A DNA stretch of 64,000 bases, from positions 23,871,108-23,935,107 of the forward strand of contig JABAKD010000023.1 of NCBI GenBank assembly GCA_012845835.1, read 5' to 3'. The DNA is from Undaria pinnatifida (lineage: Eukaryota; Sar; Phaeophyceae; Laminariales; Alariaceae). Below the pieces are notes generated by a model. It was not told the DNA's origin. It did not search any database and saw nothing but the letters and a program-made list of their open reading frames with translations. Made by a program: the position numbers and the translations under genes. This document shows, piece after piece, positions 29,189 through 40,022 of this stretch; positions within the stretch are counted from its first letter, which is position 1; every line of letters begins with the position of its first letter.

Positions 29189-29484
29189 AGTACATACCGG
29201 TACTACTACACCAGGTTTGTACGTACCATCAGATACTACGCTGTTGGATTACATGCACGCCCAGCTCAGATCAATCCGGCTATATATGGCCCAGCAGCGC
29301 AGCGTAGCGCCGTGCGGAGCCGTTCGATATACGAAACGCCAATAGTACATACATACCTGTACTACTACACCAGGTTTGTACGTACCATCAGATACTACGC
29401 TGTTGGATCACATGCACGCCCAGCTCAGATCAATCCGGCTATATATGGCCCAGCAGCGCAGCGTAGCGCCGTGCGGAGCCGTGC
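29189..29484. repeat. ~159 bp tandem duplication
   Basis: Two copies sharing TACTACTACACCAGGTTTG, CCAGCTCAGATCAATCCGG and CAGCGCAGCGTAGCGCCG. The second copy runs into GCGGAGCC/GCGGTGCC microrepeats to ~29520. Confidence 0.8.
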
Positions 29485-29774
29485 GGAGCCATGCGGTGCG
29501 GTGCCGTGCCCTTCGCTGCGGTGCTGTGTCGCTGCGCTGTGTGCTTTCTTTCGAACATAGAGCAGTACCGGGTATAATGCGTGTGTTGTTGTGTACGGAG
29601 TACTACTTTTCCTCTTTTTTCTTTTTCTATAGACTATGTATTTGATCTTTCACGGCCCCCTGTTTTTTCCCCCACGCAAATCACCCCCGTACTGCCGATC
29701 AGAACGTAACACCGGTAACAAAAGCAAACAGCACAGGTGAGCACAACTGGGCAATTTGCTCTGCACAAGCAGCT

Positions 29775-29923
29775 CTTGGCATTATCAAATCGCTGTTCGC
29801 ACCAAATCGTGGGCCTCTTCTTTCTGCCCCCTTTACATAGTCTATGTTTTTAGTTGCATTCTTCCCTGCCTTGCGCGAGCGTAGCGGGCGGCGTCAGCCG
29901 CCCGCGGAGCGGAGCCCTTGTAC
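29775..29923 (+). repeat. Stand-alone unit S 3' module
   Basis: Begins CTCTTGGCATTATCAAATCG and ends with the hairpin GCGGGCGGC-GTCA-GCCGCCCGC and GCCCTTGTA. Its 5' part is colinear with 3231-3320 of unit S but diverged. No unit S body precedes it. Confidence 0.6.
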
Positions 29924-30102
29924 CTGGTACAAGAATACCAGGTATCACGTGCGTGTAGCAGCGTATACAGAGCTTTAGATAGAAAACCTGCAGCAGCGAA
30001 AACGGGTACGTTTGCCAAAACAGTAACAAACACGCGCGACGTTACTGCGACCGATTAACTCCCCCTCCACTGACTCCCTCAAAAGCACGGGCGGGTGGGT
30101 GG

Positions 30103-30314
30103 GAACTTAAACTAGTCTGTATCACACCTTGGACCTGTAAGCTCTGACTCTGCTCCCCTACGCGCTCCGCGTGCAGGTCGCCGCCTACACGGCCGGGCCA
30201 GGTGTGCCCAATGCTATCGCTCATACGACTATGAATTACCGCATTGATCTGATTGGTCAAACTTCTTACGTACGTACAAAACCCATATTTTCTCATACTT
30301 CGATAATATTCTGC
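30103..30314 (+). repeat. 212 bp direct repeat, left copy (YR element terminus?)
   Basis: Nearly identical to 32360-32571 in the same orientation. The pair brackets the tyrosine-recombinase retroelement relic. Repeat length and position fit a terminal repeat of that element. Confidence 0.6.
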
Positions 30315-30348
30315 TTTGCACTTTGCTTTCGAAGTTGTATTATATTAA

Positions 30349-30385
30349 TGCGCAACCCCCCGCCCGGAGAGGGGGGTTGGAGATG
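30349..30385. other. Perfect GC hairpin CAACCCCCC / GGGGGGTTG
   Basis: 9 bp arms around a short loop lie just inside the left 212 bp repeat. It could be a folding signal of the YR element or a terminator-like stem; function unknown. Confidence 0.5.
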
Positions 30386-30623
30386 GGAATACCCCGGGGC
30401 TGCCCCGCCGGCAACCCCACGCTAACATCCGTATACACGAGTCAACTCCCAACCCAACTGGCGACATCGAACTCTCGACGCCAGCCTCCAACACAAACTG
30501 GTAGTTGACCCGTATTACGAATGTAGTCCCACCCCCCCCCGCCACCCCCTACCCTCGAGTCGCAGAGTGCACACGGGATAACACACTTCTTTGTAATTCC
30601 GCGTTTGCCCAACTAGTCAGAGC

Positions 30624-31208
30624 TCATCGGCCCTCACGCTGCAACACCGCCGGTGTTGCACCCCCTGCCGACAAGTGCGTTGCGCCTCCAATCCTCAGGG
30701 AGTGCAAGGCGTACTCCTCCGCACGCACACCCGCCAACGCAACCACTTTCCGCAAAGCTACCGTCGCTTGATGTTGTGTCCACATGGACCATCTGCCATT
30801 ACCAACGACACACGCAACCAAGGGGGCCGAAGAGGGAAGAAACAAGTAACAAGACATCAATTCGATCATTAGATCGACGGCGCCGCCACCTTCCCCCACG
30901 CGCATCGACGGACCCTTTCGCACATGCGTGACAACCGCCCCTTTCCGCGGTTGGTCACCCTGCGGCCCGCGGAATCGAACCTTGACATGATCCGCGGTTG
31001 ACCACTGCGCAACAGTAAGCTGAATATTTCCGCAAAAGAATGCAACATCAGCACGCCGCAAACAATAAGTCTCGTGAACTCGTAACCGGGTTTCCGCGAA
31101 CATTTCTGACGCGCGAGTCAAGAGACAGAACGAAGCGCACAGGGCCGGCCACAAAACACGACCCCCGGCACGCCACGTGGGGATCAGCTTCTCGCCCGCG
31201 AGCAGCAT
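30624..31208 (-). pseudogene. Tyrosine recombinase of a DIRS/Ngaro-like retroelement
   Basis: The frame carries LLTRASEMF (the first catalytic Arg box with its Glu) and ALHSLRIGGATHLSAGG (the HxxR box), in the order and spacing of tyrosine recombinases. It ends at LQREGR followed by TGA, where Trp normally follows in this family. The catalytic-Tyr segment is thus beyond a stop and not recognisable. In DIRS-type elements this enzyme integrates circular cDNA and replaces a DDE integrase. RNase H of the same kind lies directly upstream on the same strand, overlapping by 25 bp. Confidence 0.75.
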
Positions 31209-31501
31209 ATCCCACGGACCGCACGCATATGAACGAGGACGGAAGCGCGATCCCAGTGTGAGATACCGTCCGCGGCAACGTTAAAAATACCCCCTACGTG
31301 TTTCGCGTCGAAGTGCCAACCAGAGGACAATTTGAGCACACCAAGGAGGCGCATCAACGCGCCCGATCTCGGCTCCTTCCCGCCTCGACAACGCCGCACC
31401 CACTCTACGGCTGCTTCGTTGTCGCCACGCCACAACACACAGTCCCACGCGGCCGGGCGCTCGGCGCACGGAGATACGACGACCCAAGGGGAGACGACCA
31501 T
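31184..31501 (-). pseudogene. RNase H C-terminal part of the YR retroelement
   Basis: Carries LWRGDNEAAVEWVRRC, SGALMRLLGVL, FDAKHVGGIFNVAADGIS: the DN...A motif and the final N..AD.(I/L)S motif typical of DIRS-type RT-RNase H. The 5' half is in other frames (31526-31792), so at least one frameshift separates them. Confidence 0.75.
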
Positions 31502-31503
31502 AC

Positions 31504-32336
31504 CTAGCAGTTCGAGGACGTTAATCTATATATCGGTCTCGCCTGCAACTGACTTGCTCGACCCGCAAAATCGAGATCGTTCCCCGGCGTCAATATCGTA
31601 TCTCCAGTACACCCCAGTTTCAAGGCAGAAACCCCCGACACCGGTTTTGGATGCACCCGAAAACGGAGTACGTTGGGAGGGGCGCTCAAGCAAATGATAC
31701 ATCGGAGCCGACAAGGTTCTTCCGCGCGCGTCCAATCCCTCCTCAATAAACCATCGCCAAAACTCGAGGTTCCCTTGAAACTCGGGTCCCAAGACGAGGC
31801 GCTGCCCGAGGTTGGCCGTACGACAACCAAATCAGATCCGGCAGATATGCGCGGCATACCCACCGAAGCCAACAAACGGTTCACGAAAAACCGCCCCGGA
31901 CGCACAGCAAAGGAGATATGTATAAGGAAGCCAACGAGCTGCGACACCTGCTTCGCTGAAGCAGTTGTACGAGGCGAGGGCCACTCCGCAAGGATATTTG
32001 CAGCTTGAGGCGCTTATGGGACGGCAACGTAACCGTAAGCGCCTCCGCGCCAATGATCCAACCCAACGCCTCCAGTTGCGTGTCCCAGGCAGTGATTTTT
32101 CTGTGGACAGTAGCAGCAGCCGAAGCGGCTGCGGCACGGCGATCTTCGGACTCAGCTTGCACAGCAGCCAGAGCTTCGGCACGGCGTTTGTCGACCCCAG
32201 CTTGCACAGCGTCGACAGCAGCATGAGCCTCGACTCGAGCAGCAGCCGAGGCGGCCTGATTAGGACCGCGTACAGCAGCAGCCACGAGAGCTTCAGCCTC
32301 CGGTGACTTGCACTTCTCCATCGTCGGGGAGTGCAC
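31504..32336 (-). pseudogene. RT thumb, connection and RNase H N-terminal fragments of the YR retroelement
   Basis: Homology is scattered over three frames. 32336-32010 has an Ala-rich, coiled-coil-like N-terminus leading into WDTQLEALGWII and LTVTLPSHKR, the end of a DIRS-type RT. 31947-31850 has QLVGFLIHISFAVRPGRFF (connection), and 31792-31526 has GNLEFWRWFIEEGL and SKTGVGGFCLETGVYWRYD (RNase H start). The RT palm and YxDD are absent, so an internal deletion joins an Ala-rich region to the thumb. Inactive relic. Confidence 0.65.
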
Positions 32337-32359
32337 GAACTTAAACTAGCCTTAAACTA

Positions 32360-32571
32360 GAACTTAAACTAGTCTGTATCACACCTTGGACCTGTAAGCT
32401 CTGACTCTGCTCCCCTACGCGCTCCGCGTGCAGGTCGTCGCCTACACGGCTGGGCCAGGTGTGCCCAATGCTATCGCTCATACGACTATGAATTACCGCA
32501 TTGATCTGATTGGTCAAACTTCTTACGTACGTACAAAACCCATATTTTCTCATACTTCGATAATATTCTGC
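32360..32571 (+). repeat. 212 bp direct repeat, right copy
   Basis: Partner of 30103-30314. It is preceded by three CTTAAACTAG units (32339-32370), one of which belongs to the repeat. Confidence 0.6.
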
Positions 32572-32717
32572 ATGAGAAGATTCAGACATGAGACTTGGTA
32601 CGTAAACGACGGCAAACGTTTGTTCAAGCTGGATAGCGCACTTGCTACAGCTGTTCGTTGCTCTCCTCCTCACGCACTAATAATATCCTACCATAGGATC
32701 TAAGGCTCGGTCGCGGA

Positions 32718-32968
32718 ACTCCGATGACAATATACAAATCGTGTGTGAGTATGGGCATTTTTCAATACCATAAAAAACAATCCGAGAAGGCAGCAGTACG
32801 CCGCCAAGTGCATCTTCTGATTCTCGCGTGCGTGAACAGACTCCGATGACAATACGATCGTATACAAATCGTGTGTGAGTATGGGCATTTTTCAATACCA
32901 TAAAAAACAATCCGAGAAAGCAGCAGTACGCCGCCAAGTGCATCTTCTGATTCTCGCGGCGTGAACAG
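32718..32968. repeat. ~122 bp tandem duplication
   Basis: Two copies begin ACTCCGATGACAATA and share GGGCATTTTTCAATACCATA and GCCAAGTGCATCTTCTGATT. Confidence 0.85.
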
Positions 32969-32969
32969 G

Positions 32970-33434
32970 GCGTAGATAGAATCAAGGGGCTGTGGGTGAG
33001 ATAATCCCGGAGGCTTGGGATAGCAAGCGAGGCAAGGAGTGCATATACCTGAGTACCGCGGTATCTTATCTGTTGCAGCCGCTGCTGTCTCCGCCTTCAG
33101 CACTACCAATGCCAACCATCCAGTAAGAAGGATACAGGCTCGGTCACAGCTCCCAATAATCGGCTCATCGCTAGAGTTGGCGAGCCACGCACGCATTTCA
33201 AACCCGGCCTTTGCGTGTGTGTTTTGCCCGTAGGCTTCGCTGATCCTTCCCATAGCCGTCTGCGACCAGGCTGACTGGGGACTTGGGTTTAGTCAACTGG
33301 ATGTGTCGTCGTGTGAATACCAAGCACGAAGAAATATAACTGAAGGTCGAAAGCTTCAACTTAGTTTTACGTGCAAACGCGTTTGGTCCGAAATGTTTTT
33401 GGAGCGCAGAGATCCTTGAAACATTGATATGTAT
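32970..33434. other. No recognisable gene
   Basis: Unique-looking spacer between the duplication and unit S copy 3. The minus-strand open frame has no known domain. Confidence 0.35.
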
Positions 33435-34385
33435 GTACAAGGGCTTCGCTCGCGGGCGGCTGGACGCCGCCCGCTACGCTCGCGGAAGGAGGAATGGACA
33501 TTCAGTAGAAAGGCGGAAAAGAAGCACAGATGGCGCAACTGGCGACTTGAAAATGCCAAGAGGTCCATATATCGTACAACGGTACAGGATGGAGACGATT
33601 ATGATTATGAGTTTGTTATTATCATCCATTCGCCCAGTCCATGATGGGCACGTCGGAGGACTTGCTTGGCATATCCTTCCACCTCTCAGGTAGCACCTGT
33701 ACACTTATTAATAGCTCTCTCTAAGTCGATCATCAATAATAAATTACCGCAGTACATAAACACCAGGCACGCGCTTGTCAAGGATAGAGACAGGAAAAAT
33801 ACAACTGTTACTTAAGATGTACAGGAGCGCAGTGCCAAAAAAAACACGATGGGAGCAGGAACTTGAACTCACACACCGCAAACATGTGAAGTACATTTAT
33901 TTATTTGTATTCCTGAAGGACGAAGAGCACGCATTTAGGCATAGTTCTCAGAAAACGATGCTGGTATATATAAACCACAACTTAACGTTCTATAAAGAAC
34001 GTGCTGTCAACATTGCTTCCGAAGGAGCATGCAGGCTTGCTTGGACTCTTCCTCCTCAGCGGAGGTACCCAGCACCTTGCACTCTTGTTTTTTGTCGATG
34101 ATCTTGTGGATCTGTCCACAAACGTTGAAGCATAGCGGGAGGACGTCGATAAGTATGTGTAAAAAAGTATTCGTACTTCTCTCCAGCAGACGTCGTAACC
34201 ATCCAAACTATTGGAGCTCCTTTCGTTGTTAGTAATTGTTGTAGTATTGTTGTACTTGCTCTTGGTACTTGGAAAAAGAGCCGCACTTCATAGACTATAT
34301 CCGTACGCAATCCCCTAGTCTTGAGCAAGAGACATGGATGTCTCGACTCGTGACACACAGGACGCAAGATAAGAGTAGAACGTAC

Positions 34386-34553
34386 CTCGATGTCGAACGC
34401 CCTCGTGGCACCGTGGGAATGGGATGCGGGATGTATATCGAGCAAGTGGTCGCCTTCCTTCTTCAGGAGGTCACCGACCTTGATGTCGCCGGTGCACTTC
34501 GTGTTTATGTCCTCGCCGACTTGGCGGCCCTCGGCGGCTGCTTCGCGGGGCTT
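34386..34553 (-). CDS. Unit S exon 2, copy 3
   Basis: 168 nt with the same donor, acceptor and phase as copies 1 and 2. One visible change is KKEGDHLL for KKAGDHLL. The terminal exon follows at about 34125-34020. Conservation of length and frame across copies may mean selection or just recent duplication. Confidence 0.45.
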
Positions 34554-36059
34554 CTGCAAACGACAACAACGGATGGGAATCCCTAGCGTTCAGTGAATGT
34601 TCAAAATAGTAAGGCCACGTACATGTCGATTTCCAAAGTTTGAAAGGAAGTCGTACAATTTGACACTGCTGTTGTAATGAAAGCGGTCGTTTATGGGCAA
34701 AGCCCTGTCTGGTGCCACAACGTTGCTAACACCTATGAAACCACCACTGGGACAGGAACGAACGGGATTCACAGTCGCAACACTGGTAAGCGTAAGCCCC
34801 GGTATACTGCTATATAAGGCCTACCGGCGGAATACCGACAACGAAGGGTAAGAGACAGTACCTGCTGTATATATTGTTCGGTACTACTCTATTACTGCTG
34901 CTATCAACACTATTACGACCGACGTGTACTGCGATTCCTGAAGAGGTTGCGCACCCTACTTATACTCGTTAATACGTAAAGAGTTTATGTGGTTGCATGA
35001 AAAATGAGTAACAGCAGTAGTAGTACACCGCGTCACTACATGAACAACTCGCTAACCCTATTCACGGGACTGCTCTCCAGCATCACCCAGGTTAACTTCA
35101 GCTTCTGTTTACTGCTATATATCAACCTCCAATGTGTACTGCGACTGGTGCTGATGGTATCATGCTGCTGTGTTATTTATCACTGCATGGACCATTTTTA
35201 CAACCCTCCTGGCTGACCCCCGTGATGAGACTTGCCCGTTTTCATTGCGTCTTACATGTACAGATACCACGTAGTCGTAGTCGTACATCCAAAACGTGTG
35301 TTTATATCACAGCACAACGCGTCACTGCATGGACCACTTGTTCAACCCCCGCTTACCCCGATGACGGGACTGCCCCGTACTCGTAGTTGTACATACATGA
35401 CGTGTGTTTGGCTGTACGTATGAAAAAGAAATCGCATCACACAGCGTCACTGCATAGGTCTAGACCTAAGTACTTGTACAATTCCCGCTTTTACCCCGAT
35501 GACGGGACTGCCCCGTACACGTACTCGTACATGCAAAAAGTGTGTTTGTACGCATGAAAAGGAAATCACAGCACACAGCAGTGTCACTGCGTAGACAACT
35601 AGTACAACATGCTTACCCCGACGACGGGACTGCCCTCCGTGACCACCAAGGCGAACTTGAGTTTGTTCAGGCTACGCGTCCCCAAGCGCAGCGTCCACAC
35701 CGTGTGGTAGTTCGACCACGCTGGTGTAGCACACATATGCTACAGCAAACGTTGCAGACAGGCACACAAGGTCAAACAATGTAAATTTCAATGTGCATCA
35801 TTATTGGAAACAGGATTCGCTTGAGTTCACCAACACCCAAAACCACATACTCTAGTAGTCTACGATTGTGCACAACTTGCAGCACACTCAGCCGACACTC
35901 AACGCAGCACTACTGAAAATACAGGGTTTTGACATCTGGTGTCTTACCTATGTCGCACGGCGCTGAACACACTGACAACGGGAACAAACTCTCAACATCA
36001 GTAGTATAGTAGCTGACAGCAAACATCAAATTCCAACAACACGAAGAAATGAAACTCAC

Positions 36060-36515
36060 GTTTCGTCAAGCTCTCAGCTCCTTCGTTAGGGACGCCGATC
36101 GAAGGTGAATCACAGGTGTCCGCGTCACACCAGTCACACACGAGGGTTGTCGCCGCTTCCCCAGTGCTTCTTGTTAAGATTATGAAAAGCTTGGCACGTG
36201 GAAGGGTCGTCACTCCTGCATGTGTCGCAGACAGCGTACTGGGAACTCCTGTTCTTCCTATTTCGTGCGATGAGGAAGCCGTCACAACCCTTGCTCGGGC
36301 ACGGCCAATCAGGGTTGCCAGAAGAAGCTGAGTCCCGTTCTTGCCCGACCAGCGTCCACACGCCTGATCCTGAACCTCCACCACCCCCACTGCTGTTGGC
36401 GGAGCCTCCTCCCGTTTTAGCCTTGGTCCGCTTCGCAAATTTCAACTTCAAATTGTTATTGCCGATCCGGCAAATTTCAAATTCAAATTGTTTGCAGCCG
36501 TCAACGGCAATTCCC
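36060..36515 (-). pseudogene. Cys-rich exon, unit S copy 3
   Basis: Carries CPSKGCDGF and CDTCRSDDPSTC, then stops at NPRV because of the 2 bp shorter (GT)n tract also seen in copy 2. The CDWCDADTC motif continues in another frame up to the GTGAGT donor. Confidence 0.5.
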
Positions 36516-36952
36516 TCTCAACAGCCAGCAATTGGCCAACTTCAAATGTAAAAGTACAAAAAAGAAGTTGCTGATGAAAAAGCAAAATAAAAATATCAGA
36601 CAGCAAGCAGTAAAAATAAGATCAGAGAATGAGAGCTAAAGTTAGGATGGGATTTTTTTTTTTTGGTCGAGAAATCGTTTAAAACATTTTCGACCGAGGG
36701 TTCCCGACCGAACATATTTTGCCCACTCTCTACTAGTCATCGTTGCCAAGCTTAAAATGCTATTGTGCCTCTGCGTGCATTAAGTAAGAATGAGACTAGG
36801 GAAAGCAAGGAAGGCAAGGAACTTCGGGACGGTTCTTTTCCCCAGCAACTAATTTTCTTTTCGGCAATTACGGGCTGAGAAGGGCTGAGAGGGGGGAGGA
36901 TATGCCGAGCGAGACCTCCGAGGGGGTCGAGTTCTAGGTATTTAAGTTTATG

Positions 36953-37019
36953 TGGATGCGTACTGCGGTGTACATATTATAAAGAAAGCATTCTTGATTT
37001 CGAACTGGTATAAACATTT
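36953..37019. other. Spacer
   Basis: Short AT-rich spacer after the unit S terminus; nothing recognised. Confidence 0.3.
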
Positions 37020-37493
37020 CTATTTTCGAACAATAAAATTCTCGTATCCTGTGTCCGATTTCTTTTTCATGTATATTTTTGAACTGCTGCGACCCTCGAA
37101 TGTTTTTGAAAAATGCAAACGGAGCCCATCAAGTGCCCGTGACATTTCTGCCCACACGCGTTTGCGTCGAAATGTATTGCAGTAGCCACACACCCCGTTT
37201 ACATTGTTTGCAACAGAGTCTTTGTTGTACCTTTTCCGTAGGTTTCTGATGGCATGTATTGTGTGTATTACGCCGGGTACGTTGGGTGTTGCTCCTCCTT
37301 CGTAAGAAGGACCGCCCAAGAGGAGACCATATAACATGAACGAGAGAGACGGCAGTGCTGCTTCGCTCATGGCTGCACCATGTTCGCCAAGGAAGCAGCG
37401 ATCCCTGTGCCTGACCATGGATAGTTCATACCGATACCTGGAATCGTCGGGCATCGAGCTTTCTATAGTAATAAAAAGTGTACGAATAGACAA
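37020..37493 (-). CDS. Unrecognised open frame
   Basis: 157 codons without a stop. The first codon of the frame is not ATG; the first ATG is in SSMPDDSRYRYEL. An acceptor-like TTATTACTATAG precedes it at ~37465. The peptide includes SFMLYGLLLGGPSYEGG, NVNGVCGYCNTFRRKRVW and a basic C-terminus; one CxxC is visible. I do not recognise it. It could be an exon or a chance frame. Confidence 0.25.
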   Translation of the reverse strand: MSIRTLFITIESSMPDDSRYRYELSMVRHRDRCFLGEHGAAMSEAALPSLSFMLYGLLLGGPSYEGGATPNVPGVIHTIHAIRNLRKRYNKDSVANNVNGVCGYCNTFRRKRVWAEMSRALDGLRLHFSKTFEGRSSSKIYMKKKSDTGYENFIVRK

Positions 37494-39577
37494 GCCGTGT
37501 TAAAAACAAGTTTAAATTTCAAAATATAACGTAAAATAAAAATGCGCCGCGTAGGTCGCGTCGGCGAGGAAGACAAGACAACTCACAACTAGCTACTCAC
37601 ACCCCACCACACTGAGCATCGCCAAGCCGAGAAGCATCGCTTCGCGGGCTTGTCAGCAGAGGTAGACTGCAAACGGTTTTGTGGAACCGTACCATGCCAA
37701 GCCCTACATAGCTAGCACGAGCGACCTGTTTGTCTTCAGGAGTTCTTAAGGGCAATCATCCGAATATCGAAAGGGGTCGTTGAGACCAAAATGATATCAG
37801 GCACCCAGGCGTTGAGCAAGATTGGCAAGGACGCCCCACCGAACATGTGCTTCGAAAACTCATGAGCACCAGTGATCCGTGTGCCTGTGCCCGTCTATGC
37901 TTGTTGAAGGATACATTACATGACACTTACTGCTGTAGTCAGCAACAAGAAATAGGGAAGCAGATGATATTAACAGGAACAAAAAACTTCGACAGTGTTT
38001 ATACTGATGTTTGTGTAAAAACACCCTCTCCCTTATATGAGACCCAGTGTGGGTAAGTATTTCTGTTTCTTGTGAGTGTCCATTGTCCGGCACCGTACGC
38101 GCGTAGGCGTGATTGATGTGCGTCTGACCCCGTGCCACCGTTGTTGTAATTCTGTTTGCTGGTGCTGGGGTCAGGTGACAGGGTGCAAGCTCTCTTCGTT
38201 CTACCACTGTTTCGGAAGGTTGCGGAAAGCGGGCTCCGAAATCTTACTATTGGCGAATAGACATGACGGAGAGCATGTCGATATACATCTAATATCAGCC
38301 GCTTGGTGGGCAGATGGTTGCGGTCGGATAGCTAACTCTCTTCGTGAGGACAAATAAAAGGCAAGTTTTACTGTGTTCGTTCGTAATCGTACAAGCAGTG
38401 TGTGCGTGGTTCCCACTTTTGTTTTGTCTCATGGGCAGTTAGTTTGTTGTGTGGGGCATGGAGCTCCTCAACAGAAGAACCTCATAAAATGCAGATGTTA
38501 CCACCTTATGTACCGTACAGGAGTACAGTGTACGCTAGTGTCACTCAAAGCCTTGTCATATGTCGCTTGTCGCTTGTCGCTTGTCGCCTTTCGATTGTCC
38601 ACACATGTACGTGTGATTCTCACAGCTGTTCGCTCCGATTTGGAAAATCGTGTGTTCATGAGAACATGTCGGATCGTGAGTTTTGTCGGACGGCGAAAAA
38701 CAAAACAAACAAACGCTGTTTTGCCGATTTTCCCTGCATGCTTCTCCCTCCGCAAGTAATGGGAGCTTTTGAAAGTATTTTAGTACTGCGAATACTTGAT
38801 GCACTATCAACATTAACGGCCGAATTGCTGACAGTTCTGGCAGTATAAGCAATATACAACCCCGAATGCTGCAAGTACGGGTAGTATCCACAGTAGTGAA
38901 CCCCGACATACTTGAGAAGAACGCAGTATGAGCGGTTATACTGCGAGTACTCGCATTGTGAGCAGTGTCGAACATTGATACCCTGCACGCTCTTTTTTTG
39001 CGGGGGCCAATGCACGCTCTGTTTTTTTCTTTTTTTCCTTTTGCATGTTTTTTTTAGATGACACGACGTTAGCCCCAGTAGAGCTCCCATATTAATTGTT
39101 GGCATCTTGTCCCCAAACGACGATTGTAGTTGTAAAAGGGTTAGACTTCCGTCCATACTGCTGTACAGAGGAACGAGGAGCTACTAACTTGTGAAAATCA
39201 CGTACCTGGTGGTATACCATGTTCATCGTTCGGAGCTTAACCACCTTTAAAACTCCTACCAAATGGTTTAGTATGCACAAGACAAGAAGGCCAACTGGAA
39301 CACCACAACAATATAGATAATACTTACCGGCTACTTTTTAAACTGGTCTAGTATATACTAGGCACAGCGAGCACTAGAAACACCGGTATGAGTACTACAT
39401 ACAGCACATTGCTCGTGTATTTGTTGTATCGTTTATACTTGAACAGCTCTCCTCTTCTTCGCCTGCCACCCCTATAATTCATACTTTAAGATGTACGCTG
39501 TGAGAGATTTTGTTTCGTTTTTTAATCTCATCCTTTTACTTCCCAGCTTCTGGACAAGCAACGGGCACAGGTGACGC
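37494..39577. other. No recognisable gene
   Basis: Mostly AT-rich spacer. There is a triplet-like ATGTCGCTTGTCGCTTGTCGC run at ~38560-38590. No domain, tRNA or copy of the window's repeats was found. Confidence 0.35.
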
Positions 39578-39608
39578 CCCCCCCCCCCCCCCCCTCGCCC
39601 CCCCTCCC
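39578..39608. repeat. Poly-C tract (~20 C)
   Basis: An uninterrupted C-run followed by TCG and further C-runs. Confidence 0.9.
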
Positions 39609-39660
39609 GGTACGTGCCCTCATTTATTATCGCCGCAGAGGGTTTCCTGCAAGATATTAC

Positions 39661-39744
39661 TGGTAAGGAAATAGTGGGGTATTAGTCCGTTTGACCACTT
39701 GCACAAGGTTAACCAATAGCTTACCCAAACTAAGCCTTAAAACA
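39661..39744 (-). repeat. Short (84 bp) LTR joined to element B
   Basis: TG...CA ended copy of the 1314-1397 LTR. On the minus strand it is preceded by CAACAGGGGGAGAG (39756-39745), a polypurine tract, as expected of a 3' LTR. That tract is fused to the element B LTR, which lacks its last bases. Confidence 0.6.
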
Positions 39745-39756
39745 CTCTCCCCCTGT

Positions 39757-40022
39757 TGAATTAAAGGTGGGGTACACAGAGTGCCCCCTGCAGGTCTGCC
39801 AATTGAGCAGGTCCTCGGAGAGTACTCACTTTCGTTCCTTCGTAGAGATGTAGCTTTATTCGTTTCCACCAAAGCCCGGGATAGCTTCTGAGATCGGAGG
39901 CGCGTGCCTCCGATCTAATTCCTAACTTCCCCGAATATAAACCGCCAACCTTATCATACGAAACCCATCCAAATGATCTTAAATTCGGATACCTACAGGA
40001 CTTTCGAGGCCGTATCTTAACA
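39757..40022 (-). repeat. Element B 3' LTR
   Basis: Matches the element A LTRs except for the loss of the terminal TTTCACA bases at the short-LTR junction. Confidence 0.85.

Larger units (their letters stand above)
33435..36952 (-). mobile_element. Unit S copy 3 (most complete)
   Basis: Spans from the 5' terminus at 36952 to the CCCTTGTA end at 33435, 3.5 kb. It contains the 5' (36885-36921) and 3' (33653-33689) subterminal inverted repeats, the Cys-rich exon, intronic tandem repeats, exon 2, the terminal exon and the hairpin module (33435-33565). It lacks the LTR insertions of copy 1. Relative to copy 2 it has ~150 bp extra at 36645-36790. Homology between copies 2 and 3 ends abruptly at TTTAAGTTTA. 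Confidence 0.75.

Noticed and set aside
29870-29923. Bacterial-type REP sequence or organelle insertion
   Set aside because: The GC palindrome resembles such repeats, but the flanking module is the nuclear unit S 3' end.
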